Assembly: GCA_020137815.1 (NCBI GenBank)
Contig: CM035362.1
Span: 4,254,508 to 4,318,507 of the forward strand
Direction: 5' to 3'
Length of the DNA: 64,000 bases
Source of the DNA: Hormiphora californensis
Lineage: Eukaryota; Ctenophora; Tentaculata; Cydippida; Pleurobrachiidae
Shown here: positions 54,939 through 64,000 of the stretch, piece by piece
How the letters are laid out: every line of letters starts with the position of its first letter
Position numbering within the stretch: the first letter of the stretch is position 1
The notes under the pieces: model-generated
What the model saw: the letters and a program-made list of their open reading frames with translations, nothing else
What the model was told of the DNA's origin: nothing
Database searches by the model: none
Translations under genes and position numbers: made by a program

Positions 54939-57900
54939 CTACTCTTCTTTCCATGGGTACTGGATGGTGAGCCGGGCGAATCGGGAGTCCTCCACCTGGA
55001 CTCGGTCCTCGCTTCCTGTCTGGGTGTATGGCAGACACGTGATGAAGGCCTCCTCGGGTCGATCTTCCTTAGCGTTTAGTTTATCCACTGAACGGGGGGG
55101 GGGGTGTTAGCAACGGAATCGCCACTTGGAGGCCCTATAGACTTAAAGTAAGACTCACTATCAACTTGGAGAGAGAGAGAGAGATAGAGAGATAGAGAGA
55201 GAGGGAGGGAGAGACAGAGAGAGAGGGGAAAGACTCACTATCAACTTTGACTTTCACAGCGAAAAGTGGTTGAAGTCCATCCTTTACTTTCGAGGTCCAC
55301 GGATAGAAGGTGCTGAAGTCTGCATCCGCGGGGTCAGGGTGCACAGAGAATGAAGTTACATCGGACATATCACCCTTACCGGTAATACCAATATCACGTT
55401 GACAGTCAAAGAAGAACCGGGTGTCGGTGCTGTTACCAGTTGGGTCGAAACCATAGATCTGGGGAGAGATTGTTAAATTAACTAGGGCGAGAGTAAAGGA
55501 GAGATTGTTACATTAACTAGGGCGAGAGTAAAGGAGAGATTGTTACATTAACTAGGGCGAGAGTAAAATAGATATTGTTAAATTAACTAGGGTGAGAGTA
55601 AAATAGAGATTGTTAAATTAACTAGGGCGAGAGTAAAATCAACTACGGTGAAAGATTACCCTGTTCAATCCTAGGAGGAAGCACCCCTCCTTCTTGTCAA
55701 AGGAGTAGTTATCCAAATCTCCACAGAAAGCGCTGTTTCTTTGCACATGGAACCACCTGATATTAATTGATTAATTAATTAATTAATTGATTGATTAACT
55801 AACTGCAAGTTGCAACGAGAAGCTGAAATTTTCCACCGAATATATAATAACTGAATCACGTGAATCATTTACTATCTTAACCTGTTAATTACCCTTAACT
55901 AGTTAACTACCCGTTAATTAGTCTTTAATTAACCGTTAATTACCTAAATACTTCTCCCTCGGCCTCAGGAGCCAGGTATTTTTCATACTCCACTTTAGTT
56001 TCGTTTATAGCACCCTTATATTCGGCGAACTTCGCTTTCTCTCGGAGGTTCATTGTCGTTGACTTGTACTGACTGATTGCAACCTCTGAAATTGGTGTTC
56101 ATATTAGTGACTTAGTAGTGATATAAAGACAGGGAATTATAGAGTTGTTGTGTTAGGAATTTAGTTTTTTAAGTAGTATAACTCTTTGGGGGGGGGGGGT
56201 GCAGCCCCAAAAAAATTCAAACTTTTTCCGAAACCCAGGGTATGGTTGGTTTTTTTTTGGTTTTTTTTGGTTGAAATTTCTTTGATTTTTTTTGGTCGTT
56301 TTTGATTTTTTTTGGTCGTTTTTGATTTTTTTTGGCCGTTTTTGATTTTTTTTGGTCGTTTTTGATTTTTTTTGATCGTTTTTGATTTTTTTTGATCGAT
56401 TTTGATTTTTTGAATTTTTTTGAATTTTTTTGATCGTTTTTGAATTTTTTTGATCGTTTTTGATTTTTTTTAATTGTTTAATGTTGAACAAAAAAGTTCA
56501 AAAAAAAATCAAAAACGATCAAATAAAATCAAAAACGATCAAAAAAATTCAAAAAAAATCAAAAACGATCAAAAAATATCAAAAAAAATCAAAAACGATC
56601 AAAAAAATTCAACAAAAAAAATCAAAAACGATAAAAAAAAATCAAAAAAGATCAAAAAAAATCAAAAACGACCAAAAAAAATCAAAAACGACCAAAAAAA
56701 ATCAAAAAAAATCAAAAAAAATCAAAAAAGATCAAAAAAATCAAAAAAAATCAAAAATGACCAAAAAAAATCAACACTTTTGAAAATCCAGGGTATGGTT
56801 GGTTTTTTTTTGGGCTGCACCCCCCCCCCTCTTTTCAATAAGTATACAGTCGGACCCCGATTTACTGGGACGAAAAACTTCCCCCGATTTAGGAAATTAA
56901 TGGAATATCACCCCGATATACCGGGCATCCGATTTACCGGGCAAAACCCTTTCCCCCGAGCATCCCGGTAAATCGGGGTCCGACTGTATCTAAAAAATTG
57001 AGGTTTGGTAAATTCACGGTCGCTTGCAGTGGAGAAACGGTAACGCGTTACCGTTTTGAGATGTACACTTTACTAAGCGTGCGATACTAAATTATCACAC
57101 TTTTTCAGCTAGATCAGGCTAAACATGTGCTTATTACCCGCCCGCTACGTAAAGTGTGCATCCCGTTACAGTAACGCGTTAACGTTTCTCCACTGCAAGC
57201 GGCCTTGATTAAAGTCCGGTATCTCGAGGTCCGGTAAATCGAGGTCCGGTAAATCTAGGTCCGGTAAATCGAGGTGCATGATTACTCACGGGGTTTGTTA
57301 GATCGTTGGTAAACAGTAGGCTTGTCATCATCGAGGGTGGAGAGCATCACGTACATGTTCATTGCAAAGAACGCCGCCAGAAAGGAGTAGAAGAAGATGT
57401 AGAAGGTTCCTATCTTGGCTGAGTAGGGAGAATATAAAGGGTTTATTAATGATTAAAGGTTGACAAGATACCTAAAACTTTTCGTATATCGTCTTATTTT
57501 GATTTATCATTAATTTTCAGCATTTTTTCAGAATTTTTTGTCGGCTAGAAATATGTGCAAAATAGGGGGTCTACTGACAAATGAGTGTGCCTTTTTTAAA
57601 ATTGATACCGTAATATCTCCGGTTCCTGATGAGATACAGAAACCGTTTTGGTAGCGTTGGAAAGGTCTTATTGAGATCAATCCAACGCAACCAAGATCAA
57701 GTCTTTATCTTTTGAGGAACCGGAAACGTGAATTTCAATTTGCGAGACGCAGTGAGTGTGCCCAGTAAAACCAGTGCTGACAATATCGGTAGACCCCCTA
57801 TTTCGAATTTTTTTCTAGCCGACAAAAAATTCTGAAAAAATGCTGAAAATTAATGATAAATCAAAATAAGACGATATACGAAAAGTTTTAGGTATCTTGT

Positions 57901-60721
57901 CAACCTTTAAGTGTTTACTGATTTAGTTATTGCATCCACCCAGATACATGAGGGAAGGTTTATTGGTTGACTTAATTTCAATGGTATTTACTGATTAACT
58001 CGAATATTACTGATTATGGAGTATATAAATCATGCCCCAACTCATACCCCCATTATATTACTTACCCCAACTCATGCCCCCTCGTTCTCCACACCATTAC
58101 TTACCCCAACTCATACCCCCCACACAACTTACCCCAACTCATGCCCCCTCGTCCCCCACATATTACTTACCCCAACTCATGCCCCCTCGTCCCCCACATT
58201 ACTTACCCCAACTCATACCCCCTCGTCCCCCACATATTACTTACCCCAACTCATACCCCCCACATATTACTTACCCCAACTCATGACCCCTCGTCCCCAA
58301 AGAAAGGAGTAAAAGAAAATATAGAAGGTTCCTATCTTGGCTGAGTAGGGAGAATATAAAGGGTTTATTAATGATTAAGAACGAAAGGTTGCCGTGATAC
58401 AGCTCATTGAATGTCGCAAAAAGAGCCAAAATCATGCATGAACATTTTCTCAACTGCTGCGTGACCTGGTGCTTCAATTTCATTTTTATGGTGCTCATTG
58501 GAAAGATAAATTCAAGCTAAAGAAAAATAGCAGAATGATGGAAAATTAAGATGCTCACATCATGAATGAACACGAAAAGAATGAAGGAATTAAAAATGAA
58601 TTTTCGAAAATTTGACAAAAAATTATGGAAAAAGTTACCAAGGAATTGATCCAGAGTGCTCCAACAATTTTCATTCTCATAACTATCACCGTTTTGACGC
58701 ACCACCTCGCTAACCATGACCAACAATCCGTAGCCCACCTTGTACATTGGCGAATAACGGTAGAAAATCAGTAATCACGTATTGGCACCGATTAAGTCAA
58801 ATTATAGGTAACCGCCTTTCATTTAATTAATTAGAGGATATCATGAAACGTGATACAATACTTGATTAGTCGTCCATGATTCGGATCTCTCACTCTCACC
58901 TCTCTAACTCTCTATCTCCGTCTATCTACCGCCTATGGTTTAGTTGGATACATGGCACGAATCACTATAATTAGGGGCGGGTGATTCGGTCTCTCATGCT
59001 TCAGTCTCTCCTGCTTTAGTCCCGTTGGATACGTGATCCATTGCAGCCTTTTATTGCAGCCTTTTATTGCAGCCTTTTATTGCAGCCTTTTATTAGGAGC
59101 GAAGTTCTACTCACCTGCCATTGAATCCACCCAGATACATGAGGGAAGGTTTATTGGTTGACTTAATTTCAATGGTATTTACTGATTAACTCGAATATTA
59201 CTGATTATGGAGTATATAAATCATACCCCAACTCATACCCCCCATTATATTACTTACCCCAACTCGTGCCCCCTCGTCCCCCATTATATTACTTACCCCA
59301 ACACATACCCCCCATTATATTACTTACCCTAACTCATGCCCCAACTCATACCCCCCCATTATATTACTTATCCCAACTCATGCCCCCTCGTCCCCCACAC
59401 ATTACTTACCCCAACTCATGGCCCCTCGTCCTCCACACCATTACTTACCCCAACTCATACCTCCCCATTATATTACTTACCCCAACTCATGGCTCCTCGT
59501 CCCCCACATATTACTTACCCCAACTCATGCCCCCAACACTACTTACCCCAACTCATACCCCCTCGTCCCCCACATATTACTTACCCCACCTCATGCCCCC
59601 CACATATTACTTACCCCACCTCATGCCCCCCACATATTACTTACCCCAACTCATGCCCCCTCGTCCCCCATTATATTACTTACCCCAACACATACCCCCC
59701 ATTATATTACTTACCCCAACTCGTGCCCCCTCGTCCCCCATTATATTACTTACCCCAACACATACCCCCCATTATATTACTTACCCTAACTCATGCCCCA
59801 ACTCATACCCCCCCATTATATTACTTATCCCAACTCATGCCCCCTCGTCCCCCACACATTACTTACCCCAACTCATGGCCCCTCGTCCTCCACACCATTA
59901 CTTACCCCAACTCATACCCCCCCATTATATTACTTACCCCAACTCATGGCTCCTCGTCCCCCACATATTACTTACCCCAACTCATGCCCCCCACACTACT
60001 TACCCCAACTCATACCCCCTCGTCCCCCACATATTACTTACCCCACCTCATGCCCCCCACATATTACTTACCCCACCTCATGCCCCCCACATATTACTTA
60101 CCCCAACTCATGCCCCCTCGTACCCCACATATTACTTACCCCAACTCATACCCCCCACATATTACTTACCCCACCTCATGCCCCCCACATATTACTTACC
60201 CCACCTCATGCCCCCCACATATTACTTACCCCAACTCATGCCCCCTCGTACCCCACATATTACTTACCCCAACTCATACCCCCCACACTACTTACCCCAA
60301 CTCATACCCCCTCGTCCCCCACATATTACTTACCCCAACTCATACCCCCCACATATTACTTACCCCAACTCATGCCCCCCTCGTCCCCCACATATTACTT
60401 ACCCCAACTCATGCCCCCTCGTCCCCCACATATTACTTACCCCAACTCATGCCCCCACACTACTTACCCCAACTCATGCCCCCTCGTCCCCCACATATTA
60501 CTTACCCCAACTCATGCCCCCACACTACTTACCCCAACTCATGCCCCCTCGTCCCCCACATATTACTTACCCCAACTCATGCCCCCACACTACTTACCCC
60601 AACTCATGCCTCCTCGTCCCATGACCGTTCCATCATCACTGTTGTAAAGGAAGGTTCCACAGGACTTTAGACCCGCCCTGAACTTTCCCTCCTCCTTGAC
60701 TTGAACCTCTCCTTCTGGCAT
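54939..60721 (-). CDS. ATP1B-like: Na+/K+-ATPase beta subunit
   Basis: Six exons: 60721-60598, 57418-57290, 56085-55944, 55756-55660, 55458-55239, 55087-54939. Start ATG gives MPEGEVQVKEEGKFRAGLK; FLYNSDDGTVMGRGGMSW matches the cytosolic beta-subunit motif before the single membrane helix (AKIGTFYIFFYSFLAAFFA). The extracellular part has FCGDLDNYSF, EGCFLLGLNR, IYGFDPTGN and FFFDCQRD. The conserved Cys pairing pattern is present, and PYTQTGSEDRVQ ends in an immunoglobulin-like strand and QYPWKEE-stop. The protein (about 285 residues) would chaperone and modulate the catalytic alpha subunit at the plasma membrane. Intron 1 contains a long array of copies of the exon 1 end and donor plus a possible extra exon at 58275-58340. 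Confidence 0.9.
55145..55170 (-). repeat. second copy of the exon 5 end and donor
   Basis: AAGACTCACTATCAACTT at about 55146-55164 repeats 55232-55249, including the donor GTGAGTCTT on the minus strand. Confidence 0.7.
55470..55640 (-). repeat. intronic pyrimidine-AG repeat in the ATPase beta gene
   Basis: About five 35-bp units; the minus strand reads CTCGCCCTAGTTAATGTAAC followed by AATCTCTC. They lie directly upstream of the acceptor at 55458. Confidence 0.82.
56180..56830. mobile_element. foldback built from a TTTGATTTTTTTTGGTCG minisatellite
   Basis: The outer arms (GGGGGGTGCAGCCC ... CCAGGGTATGGTTGG and the reverse) flank tandem TTTTTTGATCG/TTTTTTGGTCG units that switch strand at about 56470-56490, giving a near-perfect giant hairpin of A/T-rich minisatellite. 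Confidence 0.8.
56847..56986. mobile_element. 140-bp pogo/Tc1-like MITE
   Basis: Inverted termini CAGTCGGACCCCGATTTAC and GTAAATCGGGGTCCGACTG with TA on both sides (56845-56846 and 56987-56988). Fragments of the terminus occur at 17190, 22200, 37081, 46140 and 57210-57260. Confidence 0.78.
57018..57204. mobile_element. 187-bp inverted-repeat element
   Basis: Arms CGCTTGCAGTGGAGAAACG and its complement, with GTAACGCGTTAC palindromes inside. Confidence 0.7.
57457..57906. mobile_element. 450-bp foldback element with TTAA target duplication
   Basis: Termini AGGTTGACAAGATACC and GGTATCTTGTCAACCT, with TTAA outside each end (57453-57456 and 57907-57910). Long complementary arms surround a short centre. 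It is in ATPase beta intron 1. Confidence 0.8.
58030..58274 (-). repeat. copies of ATPase beta exon 1 end and donor, block 2
   Basis: About eight units of ACGAGGGGGCATGAGTTGGG then GTAAGTAATATGTG on the minus strand. The flank 57934-58029 is repeated at 59127-59228, showing segmental duplication. Confidence 0.88.
58275..58340 (-). other. possible new 66-nt cassette exon of the ATPase beta gene
   Basis: On the minus strand a copy of the exon 2 acceptor (CTACTCAG) and the first about 40 bases of exon 2 is joined to a copy of the exon 1 end and its donor (AGTTGGG then GTAAGT). The block is 66 nt, keeps the G/CC intron phase, has no stop and would add 22 residues. The copied exon 2 part differs from its parent by three C-to-T changes, all at third codon positions without amino-acid change. 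Expression is not shown by the sequence. Confidence 0.55.
58380..59110. other. intron sequence, no exon seen
   Basis: Unique-looking intron sequence with tandem TATTGCAGCCTTTTAT units at 59035-59095. Confidence 0.45.
59228..60597 (-). repeat. large array of ATPase beta exon 1 end plus 5' splice donor
   Basis: Roughly 40 units of 27-38 bp. The minus strand reads GGCATGAGTTGGG then GTAAGTAATATGTG, with or without GGGGGACGAGG. The exon side matches the coding end of exon 1 (GRGGMSWG). The real last coding copy is at 60598. Several higher-order blocks are duplicated. Open frames through it on the plus strand (PHITYPNS type) are artefacts of the repeat. Confidence 0.95.
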
Positions 60722-60739
60722 CTTGCTGCTGCTATATGG

Positions 60740-61060
60740 CTAAAAGTGATTTATTAAGACACGGTGATTATTTTGGATATTTGCCAACGAAAAAAAATAA
60801 TACAAAAGCGTTGTCAAACTGATATAGAGAGCATCTATAAACCTGTAAAGAGTATAGATCATATCAAGCTGTAGGACACTATAAACAAACAAAAGATGAT
60901 CCACACAGAAGCAGCAAGAAGGGGGCAACATATCATCTCAATCTCACGGAGAGGGAAATATTGTAACAAGGATTAATATAATGCACTTTATCATCGTAGT
61001 ACCGGGCAACTTTTTATTTCAAAGAATAAAATGGAGTAATATGAAACCAACACTTTGGGG
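60740..61060. other. 5' flank of the ATPase beta gene
   Basis: AT-rich, presumably 5' UTR and promoter. I see no decisive promoter motif. Confidence 0.35.
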
Positions 61061-61109
61061 GGCAACGGAACAGTGGGAGCCGGAGGCGGTAGATTGATAG
61101 AGGGATGGA

Positions 61110-61505
<396 letters not shown>

Positions 61506-61536
61506 TTCCCCTTCCAATAATTCCCTCAATTCTCTC

Positions 61537-61845
61537 TCACCACACGTACACCGAGAGCGGGAAACACCTGACACAATATTACACGAGACTTTGCCAGTAC
61601 TACGAGACAGACCCAAAGAAAAACGAGAGGAAGAGGTAAGAGAGTTTGTTACTTTAACTAAGAGAACACTGGGAGAGAGGAAGGAGAGTTTGTTACTTTA
61701 ACTAAGAGAACACTGGAAGAGAGGAAGGAGAGTTTGTTACTTGAGAGGAAGAGGACTTGATTGTACACAAGGGTGGTCCGTGTGAAGCTATACACGTGAA
61801 GAAAAGAGGGGGAGGGAGATATACAGGGGATGGAGCGAGATATAC

Positions 61846-61926
<81 letters not shown>

Positions 61927-62279
61927 GAGTGAGAGTGAGACGGAAAGAAAGAGAGATAGGGAAATCTACATGTGATTGAGGCCTCTTGACAAGCAGCTAT
62001 TGGAATGTAGATTGGTCGTCTGAACCACTATGCAATGGTGAAACAGGAGAGGGGGACATAGTCGAGGTAGAAAGGAGCTGTAGAAGCCAGAAAGGGGCAG
62101 TTAGCTGGTGGGAGAGAAAGGACATTTTAAAAGTACAGTAGTAGTGCAGTAAACTGTTTGCGACGCACAGCGAAAAGAGACCAGCAAATTTAGAGAAAAG
62201 GAATTGCTGTAATCAAACCAAACTTAGAGATAGAGAGGGATATGGAGGGAGAGAGAGTAAGAGAGAGTAAGAGAGAGTA

Positions 62280-62346
<67 letters not shown>

Positions 62347-62802
62347 TAGAGAGAAAGATGTAGGTGCAGCAGGGGTGGTTACATGTGGTCAGTAAGTAGG
62401 TTGGTTTATTGGAAATGTCGCTGAACTCTTGTTAGTGCGAACGATCATAAACTTAAGGAAATGAGGCGAACATTGAGTAACTGTGATCAGATCAAATTAC
62501 CGACCGATTCTTATTCCTTTTCGGTCCTAAGTAAGAGATTATTAGTGATCTTTTCTTAAGAGAGTCAATTCGTAGCAGTCCAACCTAAGAGAGCTATTCC
62601 TTTTCATCCCAAGACCCAAACTAAGAGATTCTTTCCTTTTCAGTGGTAATTGGTCTAGCCTCTACTAATACTACTACTAATCTACTCGTGTGTTTCACAG
62701 GGTACTGCCAAAAAGACGAAGGTGATGTTGATTGATGTTGTGGAGAAGGAATGCTCTGGCAAAAAGTACTTTCACCATTTTAACATTGACATGGATAATC
62801 AG
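61537..62802 (+). CDS. two candidate exons of an unrecognised gene
   Basis: An exon ending at 61635 (ETPDTILHETLPVLRDRPK... then donor GTAAGAG) joins in phase to 62701-62802, which follows a clear acceptor (GTGTTTCACAG) and reads GTAKKTKVMLIDVVEKECSG then KKYFHHFNIDMDNQ before the donor GTATCA. The first exon's start is unclear; it emerges from the TC tract. I do not recognise the protein. The intron contains two copies of the TTTGTTACTTTAACTAAGAG repeat, here antisense to the gene, and GA tracts. Later exons must lie beyond the window or are missed. Confidence 0.4.
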
Positions 62803-64000
62803 GTATCAATTCATGACCGTTCATTTTGTTACTATTCATGAGAGAGAGAGAGAGATTGGGCAATGGGGTAGCATGACCAATGCCGAGGAGCTAATAAAAT
62901 CAGGGTTTTTTTTTTATCAGATTGGATTCTTATCACTGTAATAAATAACCACCCACTACAATGCATAATATGTTCGTTTGTTTGTTTGTTTGTTTATTTG
63001 TTTGTCGTGTGCACTGTGTAAACCATGTAATTTAAAAAAGTAAGGCAGGAATCGAGCTTTATTATATTTAAGAGAAGTGGAGAGGGCAGAGAGAAGTGGA
63101 GAGGGCAGAGGCCAAAGAATCCGAAAAAAAGAGATGAATCAGCAGCAGTAGAGGGAGAGAAATAGGGAATGGTTCCGACACGTGCACGTGATGAAAGAAT
63201 CTTTGTGTTTCTGGTAATTGAGTGAAATATGAGAACTATCGAGTATTGTGTGTGTGTGCCTGAGGCCATACAAATATAATACTGAGAGGCGGGGGGAGAG
63301 TTTGTTACTTTAACTAAGAGAACACTAGGAGAAAGAGGAAAGAGAGTTTGTTACTTTAACTAAGAGAACAATGGGAGCAGAGTACACTATCATGAATTGA
63401 GAGAAAATTGAATCTGGAGAAATCTGATCCCACAAAAGTTGAAAAAAATCTGGGAAGAAATGCAGATTTCTTTAGAGATAATATATCTAGAGAGTTGCAA
63501 CAAAGGGAACCATGCTACCATCCCAACTAAATTTGTTCACCTGATGACAGGATTGTTAAAGTACATGACTGCATGATATTATCTCAAAGTTTTGGAGTTT
63601 TAGAGATGTGGGGGAGATTAAAAGAGAGAATTAGGACATCAGCTAGCTTATATCTTATAGCAGCTATTATAACAGAACCTAATATATTTGGTTGCCAGTT
63701 AGGCACTGCCGCATGTTATTTACGAATTAAACCGCATGTTTCAGGACTAACTGCCCTAATATAATATATTGTACTAAAACCAAGCGTCTAACAAAACATT
63801 TGTTACCGCCAAAAAAAACTAACAACGATAACACTATTGAGAGCTATTATCTCTGCTTGGCGGCATCCAATAGCCGGACTGTCTAATGGATAGAGAAATA
63901 GCCACGTGCAAAAAACACTATTGATAAATTAACAATGCGAATTGTTTCCGTGATCGTTTGAAACTTCTTCCAATAAAAACCAATGTTTCAGCAGCTAAAG
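62803..64000. other. no further exon recognised
   Basis: Contains a GTTTGTTTGTTT tract (62973-63005), more TTTGTTACTTTAACTAAGAG repeats (63298-63370) and AT-rich sequence. Short frames here have no supporting motif or splice context. Confidence 0.4.

Noticed and set aside
58016-60670. Large plus-strand frames rich in Pro/His/Thr/Tyr (up to 452 residues)
   Set aside because: Antisense reading of the ATPase beta donor array; no splice or start context.

Overview
The window is eukaryotic, animal-like DNA. Genes are split into many short exons with GT-AG introns, and they encode families typical of animals: a Discs-large-type L27/PDZ scaffold, Furry, the Na+/K+-ATPase beta subunit, an EGF-linked glycine-rich protein and a beta/gamma-crystallin protein. 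I cannot name the species. The gene set and the papain-like protein with Ser at the Cys site would fit a sponge or another early-branching animal, but this is inference.

Layout: 104-5842 (+) is the 3' exon of an EGF/glycine-rich tandem-repeat protein. 5843-15661 has no convincing exon and holds inverted-repeat elements, a tRNA-derived element and low-complexity tracts. 15662-19445 (-) is a Discs-large homologue (L27 and three PDZ domains; SH3 and GK not seen). 20356-24848 (-) is a multi-exon gene I do not recognise. 25587-30148 (+) encodes a papain-fold protein that has lost its catalytic residues and is fused to beta/gamma-crystallin repeats. 30532-46397 (-) is the C-terminal half of Furry. 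47146-48234 (+) is a small, divergent H-NOX-like gene. 48819-50477 (-) is a LINE ORF1-like frame. 50478-54938 is largely non-coding. 54939-60721 (-) is the Na+/K+-ATPase beta subunit. 61537-62802 (+) holds two exons of an unknown gene.

The most striking property is shared by most of the multi-exon genes. Many introns carry a minisatellite whose repeat unit spans the exon-intron junction, so the end of the exon plus its 5' splice donor, or the 3' acceptor plus the start of the exon, is copied from 2 to about 40 times. I count more than twenty such junctions. In the Na+/K+-ATPase beta gene one rearranged copy has made a complete 66-nt, in-frame cassette exon between a good acceptor and a good donor, and it differs from its parent exon only by synonymous changes in the copied exon 2 part.

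Large foldback (palindromic) elements, some with TTAA target duplications, and small MITEs fill introns and intergenic DNA. Several single-base breaks of reading frame lie in G runs or repeats and may be consensus errors. All exon boundaries were placed by eye from splice motifs, phase and family similarity.
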